A stretch of 64,000 nt of DNA from Kiritimatiellia bacterium. Lineage in GTDB: Bacteria > Verrucomicrobiota > Kiritimatiellia > RFP12 > DVOR01. Positions 1-7,479 of the stretch are shown in pieces (position 1 is the first letter of the stretch; every line of letters starts with the position of its first letter). The notes beneath the pieces were generated by a model that had not been told where the DNA came from, searched no databases, and saw nothing but the letters and a program-made list of their open reading frames with translations. The position numbers and the translations under genes are program-made. Location of the stretch: positions 699,286 through 763,285 of the forward strand of contig JAFXKZ010000002.1 in the NCBI GenBank assembly GCA_017531445.1, in the 5' to 3' direction.

Positions 1-1
1 A

Positions 2-562
2 CACAAAACACTCCGCGGACCGCGCGCCGGGCTTGTGCTCTGCAAAGAAAAGTATATCGCCGCCATCAACAAGAGTGTCTTCCCCGGCATTCAGGGCGGT
101 CCGCTCGAAAATGTTATCGCAGCAAAGGCGGTTTGCTTCAAAGAATGGCTCCAGCGCGATGCCCGGGCATACGCCTCGCAGATTGTTGCCAACACCCAAA
201 CGCTTGCCCAAGTGCTGCAAGACGAAGGGTTCCGTTTGGTCTCCGGCGGCACCGACAATCACCTCTTCCTCGTTGATGTCAAGGCTTCGGGCATCACGGG
301 CAAGGTGGCAGCGGCGGCGTTGGACAATGCAGGTATCATCTGCAACAAGAACACCATTCCGTTTGATACCGAGAGTCCTTTCGTCACGTCCGGCATCCGG
401 ATTGGCACGGCAGCCGTCACAACCCGCGGCATGAAAGAACCGGAAATGAAGCAGCTCGGCGCGTGGATTGCCGCCATTCTCAAGCACCCTGAAGACGAAA
501 CACTCCAGCAAGAGGTGCGCGCCGAAGTGCGTAAGATGGCCACCCGTTTCCCGGTTCCGTAA
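2..562 (+). CDS. glyA: Serine hydroxymethyltransferase, C-terminal part
   Basis: The enzyme interconverts serine and glycine with tetrahydrofolate and feeds one-carbon units to purine and thymidylate synthesis; it is cytosolic and uses PLP. The reading frame is already open at base 2. The first residues, HKTLRGPRAG, are the family signature that holds the PLP-binding lysine (here residue 2 of the visible part). The rest matches the C-terminal domain, with the conserved stretch NKSVFPGIQGGPLEN and a TSGIRIGT motif. The N-terminal half lies before the window. An AAGGAG ribosome site for the next gene overlaps the stop codon, so the two are probably co-transcribed. Identity is confident; the start cannot be seen. 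Confidence 0.95.
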   Translation, partial: HKTLRGPRAGLVLCKEKYIAAINKSVFPGIQGGPLENVIAAKAVCFKEWLQRDARAYASQIVANTQTLAQVLQDEGFRLVSGGTDNHLFLVDVKASGITGKVAAAALDNAGIICNKNTIPFDTESPFVTSGIRIGTAAVTTRGMKEPEMKQLGAWIAAILKHPEDETLQQEVRAEVRKMATRFPVP

Positions 563-572
563 GGAGCATCCG

Positions 573-1004
573 ATGACACGCGCAGAGAAAGCGAATGTCA
601 TTCTCGTCTCGATCGCCATTGCCATTGGCGTGGCGATCGGTTTTTATTCCGGCTATCTTGCCCGAGAGACGAAGCAGCCCGGCGAGGCAATCCGCACTTC
701 AGATGCCACAGGCCACTGGAAACGTCATACCGAACCGGCCGCCGACATCAACGCAGAAATTCTCACGAATACACGCATCCGCCTGATTATGCAGGCGATT
801 CCAACGTCGGCTCTGCTCAATGCCGGCGAACTTCCGCAATCACTTGATGCGCTCATTTCGGAAGGATTATTGGGGAAAGAGGTCATCCGTGACGGATGGG
901 GGCGTCCATTATCCTACACCATCGATACCGAAAGCGGTGTCTACTCCGTCCGTTCGCTTGGTGCTGATGGCATCCCCTCGCAGGACGACATCCCCCGACC
1001 GTGA
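573..1004 (+). CDS. Membrane-anchored protein with a type II secretion G-like C-terminus
   Basis: This is a 143-residue protein. One hydrophobic helix at residues 8-27 is followed by a periplasmic part ending in DGWGRPLSYTID and YSVRSLGADGIPSQDD, which resembles the calcium-loop C-terminus of major pseudopilins (GspG). It lacks the prepilin peptidase motif (G-F-T-L-x-E) at the N-terminus, so it is probably a plainly anchored relative and not a pilus subunit. The start at 573 is chosen because AAGGAG sits 6 bases upstream, right on the glyA stop; an upstream in-frame start would run inside glyA. The secretion operon at 6.2-12.4 kb could be its functional partner, but that is inference. Confidence 0.7.
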   Translation: MTRAEKANVILVSIAIAIGVAIGFYSGYLARETKQPGEAIRTSDATGHWKRHTEPAADINAEILTNTRIRLIMQAIPTSALLNAGELPQSLDALISEGLLGKEVIRDGWGRPLSYTIDTESGVYSVRSLGADGIPSQDDIPRP

Positions 1005-1050
1005 AGACGGCCTTTGCCAAAGGCCGCCGTTAATCCCGACGTTTCCCGGT

Positions 1051-2283
1051 ATGCAAAAGCTGCTTGTTCTCAATGTCGCTGCGCTCGGCTATGATTTGCT
1101 TTCCGCGAATGCGATTACGCATCTGGCCGGTCTTCCCGTCCGATCCCTTGCCACAGTCTCCCCGGCGGTGACCTGCACCGTACAGGCAACGCTGCGCACC
1201 GCACTCCCGGTTTGCGCACATCAAATGCCTGCAAACGGGCTCTACCTCCGCGATTTACGGCAGAGTTTCTTCTGGCATCAAGCCTCTTCACTCGTAAAAG
1301 GCCCCCGCATTTGGGAAACGTTCCGGGCAAAAGGCGGCCGCGTAGGGCTTTACTTCTTTCAACAATCGCTCGGTGAAACTGTAGACGAAATCCTCTCTCC
1401 TGCCCCCATTCACACCCATGGCGGCGGCATGATTATGGCGACTTACAGCCACCCTCCTGCGCTGCTCAACGGCAAAAACCCTCTGCCGCTCTGGCGTTAT
1501 TGGGGACCGCTCGCCTCGCCCAAGGTCGGACGCGCCATCGTCCGCACCCTTTGCGCCCGGCTTCAATCGGGGAATGCTCCCGAACTTTTGATGGTTTATT
1601 TACCCACTTTAGACTATGATTTGCAGCGATACGGCACAACGCATCCCAAAATTCAATCCAATCTCCGCGAAGTCACAACGCAAATCGAATGCCTTGTCGC
1701 CGAAGCTCGCCGCCGGGACTATGAAATTCTTATCGTCGGTGACTACGCAATCACCGATGTTACCGCCCCTGCGTGTTTCCCGAATCGCGCACTTCTAGCG
1801 GCAAATCTGCTCAACGTGCGCACCATTCGCGGAATGCTTTATCCCGACTTTCATCAGTCGCGCGCCTTCGTGCTCTGCGACCACCAGACGGCACTCGTCT
1901 ATTGTCAAAACGAAGCCGATCGACCGCTTGTGCGCGAATGCCTTGCGGCATTGCCGGAAGTTGAGCACATTGAGGAACACATGGCCGGAGCCGACTTCCA
2001 ATTGACCGCCAAACGCGGCACCTGGTTCGCCTATCCCTGGTGGGACAAACCGCAGCAAGCCCCCGACTATGCCACGCACGTGGATATTCACAACAAGCCG
2101 GGATTTGATCCGTGCGAGCTCTTTTTCGGCAAAACACCCTTTCAAAGCAGTACCGACACCTCCCGAATCCGCGGCACGCATGGACGCAATGATGTGCCGG
2201 TGGCATTGGCTACCACCCTGCAAATCTCTGCCACCTCCCTGCTGCAACTCGCCGAAGCACTCCGCAGGCACCTCGATTCTTAA
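1051..2283 (+). CDS. Alkaline phosphatase superfamily phosphodiesterase-like enzyme
   Basis: This 410-residue protein has the fold signature of type I phosphodiesterase/nucleotide pyrophosphatase enzymes. It opens with LLVLNVAALG, where the family has a metal-binding Asp near the N-terminus. SPAVTCTVQATL resembles the nucleophile-threonine motif, LPTLDYDLQRYG the mid metal motif, and GTHGRNDVPVA carries the C-terminal histidine. The usual S-D-H-G-M motif is replaced by VGDYAITDV followed by NRALLAANLLNVR. This recalls the phosphatase-like protein found in bacterial eboABCDEF prenoid-transport clusters, a comparison made from memory. There is no signal peptide. The start at 1051 follows a 46-base gap after the previous gene. 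The substrate is not predictable. Confidence 0.7.
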   Translation: MQKLLVLNVAALGYDLLSANAITHLAGLPVRSLATVSPAVTCTVQATLRTALPVCAHQMPANGLYLRDLRQSFFWHQASSLVKGPRIWETFRAKGGRVGLYFFQQSLGETVDEILSPAPIHTHGGGMIMATYSHPPALLNGKNPLPLWRYWGPLASPKVGRAIVRTLCARLQSGNAPELLMVYLPTLDYDLQRYGTTHPKIQSNLREVTTQIECLVAEARRRDYEILIVGDYAITDVTAPACFPNRALLAANLLNVRTIRGMLYPDFHQSRAFVLCDHQTALVYCQNEADRPLVRECLAALPEVEHIEEHMAGADFQLTAKRGTWFAYPWWDKPQQAPDYATHVDIHNKPGFDPCELFFGKTPFQSSTDTSRIRGTHGRNDVPVALATTLQISATSLLQLAEALRRHLDS

Positions 2284-2507
2284 ACCGCCCATAGCCCTCT
2301 TGCAAGACAAAGCCGCACCCGGAATCGCTTACGCTCAAGGCGTTTACGCAAGAAGTCTTGTTGCGTTTCCCGGACAGGACAAACCCCGCATCCCCAAAAC
2401 GCAATCAAAGACATCACGCCTTGTCAACGGTTGCCACGAAGCAATGCAAGCCGCCCATCCTCCCGTTTTCCCCATCCCCTTCGGGAAAACCTTGCGAGAC
2501 CTCATTT

Positions 2508-2590
2508 CAACATGGGCGAAACCCATGCGCAACATGGGCGACTTTCCGATTCAACATGAGCGAAACGCATACGCAAAGTCGCCCATGTTC
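2508..2590. repeat. Phased 22-bp repeat element A
   Basis: Four copies of the core have their GGGCG/CGCCC pentamers starting at 2514, 2536, 2558 and 2580, exactly 22 bp apart. The first three read forward (CAACATGGGCGA, third copy CATGAGCGA) and the fourth is inverted (TCGCCCATGTT). The 10-11 bases between cores differ. The layout FFFR is the reverse complement of the FRRR layout of elements B, F, G and H. Confidence 0.85.
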
Positions 2591-2687
2591 ACCGCCCCTC
2601 TCCTCCGGATACCTTCCGTCAACCGTCCGCTCCCGAAACCCTTGACGCCTTTTCTGAAAACTTTTTCAGCCTTCTCCCAAAAAAACC

Positions 2688-2717
2688 TTGCATTCAATTC
2701 CCGATATTTGCTATCAT
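2688..2717 (+). promoter_or_regulatory. Promoter of the tRNA-Val/tRNA-Pro unit
   Basis: TTGCAT (2688-2693) and TATCAT (2712-2717) are 18 bp apart, and a TGC just before the -10 box makes it an extended -10. The predicted transcription start is about 15 bases before tRNA-Val. Confidence 0.55.
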
Positions 2718-2738
2718 GTCCGCGTTTTAACCCACACC

Positions 2739-2815
2739 GGGGGATTAGCTCAGTTGGTTAGAGCGTCTGCTTGACATGCAGAAGGTCACTGGTTCGAGTC
2801 CAGTATCTCCCACCA
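2739..2815 (+). tRNA. tRNA-Val (anticodon GAC)
   Basis: This is a 77-nt cloverleaf. The acceptor arms GGGGGAT and ATCTCCC pair with one G-T wobble, and the discriminator A is followed by a genomically encoded CCA at 2813-2815. The anticodon stem-loop is TCTGC-TTGACAT-GCAGA with GAC at 2773-2775. The T arm contains GGTTCGAGTCC. It lies 4 bases before tRNA-Pro, and both are probably cut from one transcript. Confidence 0.95.
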
Positions 2816-2819
2816 TAGA

Positions 2820-2896
2820 CGGACCGTAGCGCAGCCTGGTAGCGCGTTTGCTTGGGGTGCAAAAGGTCTCGGGTTCAAATCCCGACGGTCCGACCA
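2820..2896 (+). tRNA. tRNA-Pro (anticodon GGG)
   Basis: This is a 77-nt cloverleaf. The acceptor arms are CGGACCG and CGGTCCG, with discriminator A and encoded CCA at 2894-2896. The anticodon stem-loop is TTTGC-TTGGGGT-GCAAA with GGG at 2854-2856. The T arm is GGGTTCAAATCCC. It is the second member of the tRNA pair and is followed at once by a terminator. Confidence 0.95.
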
Positions 2897-2910
2897 TTTC
2901 TTTTCAATCC

Positions 2911-2936
2911 GCAGCCAATCGCTGTGGCTTTTTTAT
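2911..2936 (+). terminator. Rho-independent terminator of the tRNA unit
   Basis: The stem is AGCCA/TGGCT (2913-2917 and 2925-2929) with a 7-base loop, followed directly by a run of T. Confidence 0.7.
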
Positions 2937-3250
2937 TATCTGAACGCTCACTCCTCACAGGATTTGAACCCGGAGTAACCGCTTGCGCGGCGCAGTCTTG
3001 CAGACGGATAAATCCCGACGGCACACAAGAGCGTTGTTTCTTCGCAAAAATATGCGCTCAACCGGGCGGAGGATTCCGAGCGTCCCCACGGAATCCCCTG
3101 CGGTTTCCGGCACCACTTCCGGCATCCAACTGCACGTCTTACGTCTTCACACCACAGCAGTGTTTCTGCAACATCCCCCGAAACGGACAACCTCCAAAGG
3201 CAACCTTTTGCGCGACTTTTCGTTGCGTGTACCCGCTTTTCGCCAAATTG
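2937..3250. other. Intergenic stretch with no recognised feature
   Basis: About 310 bases lie between the tRNA terminator and the bioG promoter. Open frames exist on both strands but none has a ribosome site or a recognisable motif. No phased repeat element is present, unlike most long gaps in this window. Confidence 0.5.
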
Positions 3251-3259
3251 TGCTAGAAT
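3251..3259 (+). promoter_or_regulatory. Extended -10 promoter directly before bioG
   Basis: TGCTAGAAT (3251-3259) is an extended -10 box. Only six bases separate it from the ATG at 3266, so transcription should begin at or next to the start codon. No good -35 box and no ribosome site are visible. Confidence 0.5.
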
Positions 3260-3265
3260 AAGCGC

Positions 3266-3901
3266 ATGAAATGGCGTTTTTATCCAGGCGAAGATTCTTC
3301 TGTCTTATGCGTATTTTATGCCGGATGGGGCATGGATGAACATCCGTTTGAACACTGCACCGGCCAACGGGACACGCTGATTGTGTGGGACTATACCGAC
3401 CTCTCACCGCTTGATTTTCCGTTTGACGACCGCCCAGTCGCGTTGGTCGCCTGGAGCATGGGCGTCTGGGCTGCCACGCAAACGTTCCCGACCGACCATT
3501 TGATTTCGGCAACAGCTTTCAACGGCACGCCCTATCCGATTGATGACACACGCGGCATTCCTCCTGCGGTTTTTGATGCAACACTTGCCGCCCATTCGGC
3601 GAATGGACTGGCACGATTTCAACGACGGATGTGCGGCGGAGCCGCCGCAATGAACCTTTTTTTACAACGCGCCCCCCGGCGTACCGTTGAGGATCTCGGC
3701 ACAGAACTTGCCGCACTCGGTTCAGCCATCCGCACGCGACCGCCGCGTCCGTTCCCATGGACATGCGCCATCGGATGCGCCGGAGATAAAATCTTTCCGC
3801 TCGCAGCTCAACGGATGGCTTTCCCGGATTTAATTGAGCGTCCCGGCGCACACTGGGAACCCACACTGTTGGAATTACTGCTGAAAGGACGCCCCGTTTG
3901 A
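3266..3901 (+). CDS. bioG: Pimeloyl-ACP methyl ester esterase, BioG type
   Basis: This 211-residue alpha/beta hydrolase of the DUF452/BioG family removes the methyl group from pimeloyl-ACP methyl ester, ending BioC-dependent pimelate assembly for biotin. The nucleophile elbow VAWSMGVW gives Ser64. Asp174 in GCAGDKIFP and His196 in PGAHWEP complete a plausible triad. FYAGWGMDE near the N-terminus is typical of the family. The stop overlaps the TTG start of bioC by 4 nt, so the two are translationally coupled. The mRNA is predicted to be leaderless because the -10 box ends 6 bases before the ATG. No other biotin genes are in the window. Confidence 0.9.
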   Translation: MKWRFYPGEDSSVLCVFYAGWGMDEHPFEHCTGQRDTLIVWDYTDLSPLDFPFDDRPVALVAWSMGVWAATQTFPTDHLISATAFNGTPYPIDDTRGIPPAVFDATLAAHSANGLARFQRRMCGGAAAMNLFLQRAPRRTVEDLGTELAALGSAIRTRPPRPFPWTCAIGCAGDKIFPLAAQRMAFPDLIERPGAHWEPTLLELLLKGRPV

Positions 3902-4650
3902 TCGGCGCAAGTGCCATTATCAGTCGCTTTGCACGGGCGATTTCCACCTACGAAGCGCAGGCTTCAGCGCAGAGTATTGCAGCCGAACGGTTGGCTGATT
4001 TGCTCGGAAATCACCTTCACGTGCTTGCGCCACGCATCCTCGAAATCGGCTGTGGCACAGGGTTACTCACGCGCCAGATTGTCACACGTTTCACGCCTTC
4101 GGAACTCATCCTCAATGACATTTGTCCGGAGATGGAGGTCTGCTTTGCCAATCTGCCACGGGCGACATTCCTTCCCGGCGATGCGCAAACAGTGGCTTGG
4201 CCGGGCACATTTGACGCAATTGTTTCCGCCTCGGCCATTCAATGGTTTGACGATCTTGGAGCCTTTGCCAACCGATGCGCGGCGGCATTACCGCAAGGCG
4301 GCTTGCTCGCTGTCTCCGGGTTTGGCCCGAAAACGCTCCCGGAAATCCGCGAACTAACGGGGAAAGGCTTGGACTATCCGGTCTTTGAACAGTTTGTTTC
4401 CGCATTTACTTCCGCCTTCACACCCTTGGAGACGCAGCACTTTACGCACACCATGCACTTCAAATCCGGATGGGACGTTTTGCGCCATTTGAAGGAAACC
4501 GGCGTCACAGCCACGGGTGCTGCCGAGAAAACGGCATGGACCCGGCGGCGACTGGCGGCATTTGTCGCAGCCTATCAAGCCCGGTTCACTGCTGAAAACG
4601 GGGTCTATTTGACGTATGAACCTTTCCTTTTCGTGGGGGCTCGCCGATGA
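3898..4650 (+). CDS. bioC: Malonyl-ACP O-methyltransferase
   Basis: This 250-residue class I SAM methyltransferase methylates malonyl-ACP so that the fatty acid machinery can build the pimeloyl chain for biotin. ILEIGCGTGLLTRQ (about residues 42-55) is motif I. The acidic motif II is near SELILNDICPEM, and the substrate-side stretch FDAIVSASAIQWFDD is typical of BioC. The N-terminal FARAISTYEAQA matches the family opening. The start is TTG at 3898, overlapping the bioG stop (TTGA); no ATG lies near the expected N-terminus. It ends in an ATGA overlap with the next gene. Its role is strongly supported by bioG next door. Confidence 0.9.
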   Translation: MIGASAIISRFARAISTYEAQASAQSIAAERLADLLGNHLHVLAPRILEIGCGTGLLTRQIVTRFTPSELILNDICPEMEVCFANLPRATFLPGDAQTVAWPGTFDAIVSASAIQWFDDLGAFANRCAAALPQGGLLAVSGFGPKTLPEIRELTGKGLDYPVFEQFVSAFTSAFTPLETQHFTHTMHFKSGWDVLRHLKETGVTATGAAEKTAWTRRRLAAFVAAYQARFTAENGVYLTYEPFLFVGARR

Positions 4651-5714
4651 AAACGTTTCGGATTTTCCCTTTTGTTCACACGCTGCAACGCATACTTTTC
4701 ATTTGCTTCATGGGGCTTTCTGCACTTCTTTCTGCACAGTCTGCGGTGACGCTCCGCCCGGTGAAAACCACCGATTGGAGCAAGGACCTCAATCTCGCTG
4801 AAGAGGTCTCCATCCCCCTGACGCCGGAGCAAGTGCCGGGCTTTTGCGACTTGATTTTGCGGATGGACGAACTGTATCTGCGGGTAAGTCTCCGCCAGAG
4901 AGCGCATGAAGCATGGTTGAAACAGGTGGGAGAAACCGAGGAAATCGAAACGCAATTGCAGGCGCGGTTTGATCTTTCATTCCAGGATCGCACGTATCGT
5001 TTTGACCGATTCGGCCGTCTGATGCTCGACCAACGCTTTACCGATATTGAGGACTCCGAGCTGATCAGCCGCTTTGAAGCACAGTACCGCTCGTTGCTTG
5101 CCGCATCGGATTTCGCCAAAGCCGAACGCACCAAACCGCAGGAACAACCCAAAGCAAAGATCCTTTCCGTGCCGATTTTCGCCGGCTTTGAGGATGACCG
5201 CTACCAACAGCATGATGCACTTATTTTGAAATTGGTTACGGAATTCAACGCCAATCGCTGCCAATGGGCCGGCGCGGCACCGGATGCAAAAATCGAAATT
5301 CCGGAGTTGAAACCGGCGTTAATCAAAGCGATGATGTTGGAAGAGGCGGGAGGAAACGGACCGCGCTCGCGCAAAGCGTGGAACAAGGATCCGTTGCAAG
5401 TCAATGTGCCGGGCGACTGGGATGACTCCAAGAAAGCGTTGGGGTTGCGCCGGCCGAAGGAGCGCAACGAGGGGTCGCTGGAGAATAATTTACGTGCCGG
5501 GATCAAGTATCTGGTGCGAAAAGGATTTGGCACATCGGGCAACCCGGTTGCTTCCCGAAGCGGCGTCTATTTCGATTCCTGGCGCACTGCGCTGAAGCGT
5601 TACAATGGCAGAAACGACCGCCTTCATGATGGACGTTCCTATCGCTCGGCCTATGCCGACCGGATTCTCCGGCGGGCCAAACGTCCGGATCGCTTCGTGC
5701 CAATCGCACACTAG
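4647..5714 (+). CDS. Secreted lysozyme/transglycosylase-like protein
   Basis: This 355-residue protein has an N-terminal hydrophobic segment (about residues 13-30) ending in SAQSA, so it is probably exported. The C-terminal half has the look of a lytic transglycosylase/lysozyme fold. LIKAMMLEEAGG supplies a candidate catalytic glutamate. DPLQVNVPGDW, then NLRAGIKYLVRKGFG and WRTALKRYNG, resemble the substrate-groove and C-terminal helices of goose-type or SLT lysozymes. The middle third (about residues 60-170) is helical and unassigned. It overlaps bioC by ATGA, an odd partner for a cell-wall enzyme; the coupling suggests co-expression and not a biotin role. Family assignment is from motif resemblance only. 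Confidence 0.55.
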   Translation: MKTFRIFPFVHTLQRILFICFMGLSALLSAQSAVTLRPVKTTDWSKDLNLAEEVSIPLTPEQVPGFCDLILRMDELYLRVSLRQRAHEAWLKQVGETEEIETQLQARFDLSFQDRTYRFDRFGRLMLDQRFTDIEDSELISRFEAQYRSLLAASDFAKAERTKPQEQPKAKILSVPIFAGFEDDRYQQHDALILKLVTEFNANRCQWAGAAPDAKIEIPELKPALIKAMMLEEAGGNGPRSRKAWNKDPLQVNVPGDWDDSKKALGLRRPKERNEGSLENNLRAGIKYLVRKGFGTSGNPVASRSGVYFDSWRTALKRYNGRNDRLHDGRSYRSAYADRILRRAKRPDRFVPIAH

Positions 5715-5756
5715 TTGCGCGGCGTCAGCTTTTTCGTGCAATCGGCAAAAGACGCA

Positions 5757-5784
5757 CGCAGGTTTGAGAGGCCTGAAACCTGCG
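5757..5784 (+). terminator. Hairpin after the lysozyme-like gene
   Basis: A 9-bp inverted repeat CGCAGGTTT/AAACCTGCG has a 10-base loop and is followed by GTTTCTCCC. It is a plausible but weak terminator. Confidence 0.4.
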
Positions 5785-5850
5785 GTTTCTCCCACGATTT
5801 CAAGCCCGACGGGGCGCATAAAACGCAATAAAAAAGGAACTTCTGCAAGC

Positions 5851-5890
5851 GCGTTTACCGCGTGTCACGTACACGCGGTAAACGCATTTT
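5851..5890 (+). terminator. Perfect 15-bp inverted repeat, terminator-like
   Basis: The arms at 5851-5865 and 5871-5885 (GCGTTTACCGCGTGT and its complement) are perfect, with a 5-base loop and then ATTTT. It lies about 140 bases after the lysozyme-like gene and probably ends that operon. The T tract is short, so an operator or other structure is possible. Confidence 0.5.
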
Positions 5891-5970
5891 AACGCAGTTT
5901 TTTCTGCATCACGGGCAACCATTCGCTGCACGCTGTCGCTGTGAAGAAGGCAGACTTACAGCTCGCCTTT

Positions 5971-6056
5971 TGAACATGGGCGATATCGGGCAGGCAATCC
6001 CGCCCAGATTGAAGTTGCAGTTCGCCGCTATTGACGCGCCGTTTCGCCCATGTTCA
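5971..6056. repeat. Phased 22-bp repeat element B
   Basis: Core pentamers start at 5978 (forward, AACATGGGCGA), 6001, 6023 and 6045 (all inverted, the last TTTCGCCCATGTTC). Spacings are 23, 22 and 22 bp. The layout is FRRR. It lies between the lysozyme-like gene and gspK. Confidence 0.85.
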
Positions 6057-6091
6057 AACGAAGCACCGGGGGCAACGGTTTCCGCCCGTGT

Positions 6092-6124
6092 CGAAGGCCC
6101 TGCGGCAAGGGCGAAGGGCCTTCG
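6092..6124. other. GC-rich hairpin upstream of gspK
   Basis: A 10-bp inverted repeat CGAAGGCCCT/AGGGCCTTCG has a 13-base loop and no T tract. It may be a structural or regulatory element; I cannot assign it. Confidence 0.3.
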
Positions 6125-6221
6125 GTAGCGGCGCATCCTGTTCCCGCTCAAAATCCGACTGCTTTCACTTGTTTTTCAATTGCTTTCTCTATTTATTGTA
6201 GCGCGTTTTTTCTCCGGATTT

Positions 6222-6232
6222 GGTATGCTATT
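6222..6232 (+). promoter_or_regulatory. Possible extended -10 box before gspK
   Basis: GGTATGCTATT, preceded by TTT, closely matches the block before the AsmA-like gene (GGTATACTATTA at 15524). If used, the leader of gspK would be about 5 bases. There is no convincing -35 box. Confidence 0.35.
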
Positions 6233-6240
6233 AGGAAACG

Positions 6241-7479
6241 ATGAGGCAACATATCAACAACACCGGGCGAAAAGGCTTTGCTTTAATCGCCGTTATTTGG
6301 ACGCTGGCCGTGCTCAGTCTCCTGGTGTGTTCGTTTACCCTTGATGCCTACATGGAGGGCAAGGCCGCCACCTATGTGCGCAACCGCCATCAGGCTACGG
6401 CACTTCTGGAATCGGGCGTTGTACTGGCGGAAATGCTGATGGAGCGGCAGGAAAAAGTCAGTGGCGAGGAAACCGAAGAAGAGGTCGCCAAAGACCGCTG
6501 GATTGAACCGGCCATCCGCCTGAAGCGCGGGCAGCGGGTGGAAGTGTCGCAACGGCTTTACCGGGATGAAGCAGGCGCGCTCCAATTTGAAACCGCCAAT
6601 GTCTCCGCCGCAGAATCGCATGAGCCCGAAGCGGAAATCTTTGTGGCCATAGAGCCGGAGCCGGCACGGTGGAATCTGAATAAATTGGCACACGCCGGAT
6701 TTGGAGACAATGCCGACCTCATTTGGAGCCGCATTCTGACCCTCGCCGGAGTGCCGGAAGAAGATCAGAGTGAATTGGTCGATTCGTTCTACGACTGGGT
6801 GGACGAAGACAGCGTCACGGTGTCGGCAGAAGGCGCGGAAAGTGATTACTACGAAACCCTCGACCCGCCCTACACGTGTAAGAACGGTCCGCTGGATACC
6901 GTGGGCGAACTCGCCTACATCAAGGGGTTCAACCGCAATGGAGGCGTATTGCTCAAGGGCGGCGTATGGAATCCGGAAGATGCAGAAGACCGCCAAATCT
7001 CCGTCTCCGGTATTGCGCATCTCTTTTCGCTTTACGGCACAGGCAAGGTCAATGTCAATGCTGCGCCGCGTGAAGTGCTCTTGACGGTGCCATGCCTGGA
7101 AGATGCCGATGGGCTCATCGTTGATACGATTCTGGAAGAGCGTGAAGGGCTCAATGCCGACAGCCCTGATGCCTCCACACGGGTGAAGCAGAATGCGCGC
7201 GGCAGCACTTCCAGTCTGGGCACACCGGCGATTGAAGATTACCACTTTACGGATATTTCAGACTTTTTGGCGCGCATTCCCGGCATCAGCCAGGAAGAAG
7301 CCAATACCTACCTCACCGTGGATTGCGCCATCTACAAGCTGGAACTGGAAGGGCGGGTCGGTAATGTCCGGCGCAGGGCGACGGCCGTGGTGCAGAAAGG
7401 TGCCGCAGATACAAAGTCCGGCACCAGTTCCGGTTCCAAAAACAATCTCGTCATTTTACGATGGCAGGAAGAGACCTGA
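6241..7479 (+). CDS. gspK: Type II secretion minor pseudopilin GspK-like protein
   Basis: This 412-residue protein starts with a short basic leader and GFALIAVIWTLAVLSLL, a class III prepilin-like cleavage and helix region lacking the Glu at +5, as expected for GspK. The large periplasmic domain follows. Residues about 225-285 (LYGTGKVNVNAAPREVLL) carry the GspK-typical NVNAA motif, and LARIPGISQEEANTYL is helix-hairpin-helix-like. GspK caps the pseudopilus tip. The gene heads an operon with gspL, gspM and gspD; its 3' end overlaps gspL by 19 nt. There is no clear ribosome site, and the -10-like block lies only a few bases upstream. Confidence 0.8.
   Translation: MRQHINNTGRKGFALIAVIWTLAVLSLLVCSFTLDAYMEGKAATYVRNRHQATALLESGVVLAEMLMERQEKVSGEETEEEVAKDRWIEPAIRLKRGQRVEVSQRLYRDEAGALQFETANVSAAESHEPEAEIFVAIEPEPARWNLNKLAHAGFGDNADLIWSRILTLAGVPEEDQSELVDSFYDWVDEDSVTVSAEGAESDYYETLDPPYTCKNGPLDTVGELAYIKGFNRNGGVLLKGGVWNPEDAEDRQISVSGIAHLFSLYGTGKVNVNAAPREVLLTVPCLEDADGLIVDTILEEREGLNADSPDASTRVKQNARGSTSSLGTPAIEDYHFTDISDFLARIPGISQEEANTYLTVDCAIYKLELEGRVGNVRRRATAVVQKGAADTKSGTSSGSKNNLVILRWQEET

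Larger units (their letters stand above)
2284..2738. other. Intergenic gap before the tRNA pair
   Basis: The gap has no credible gene. It contains phased repeat element A (2508-2590), a weak CTGAAAA/TTTTTCAG hairpin near 2654-2672, and the tRNA promoter at 2688-2717. The open frames here have no ribosome site and no family resemblance. Confidence 0.5.

Noticed and set aside
6283-7245. 320-codon minus-strand frame opposite gspK
   Set aside because: It is antisense to gspK, whose prepilin-like N-terminus and NVNAA motif are clear.
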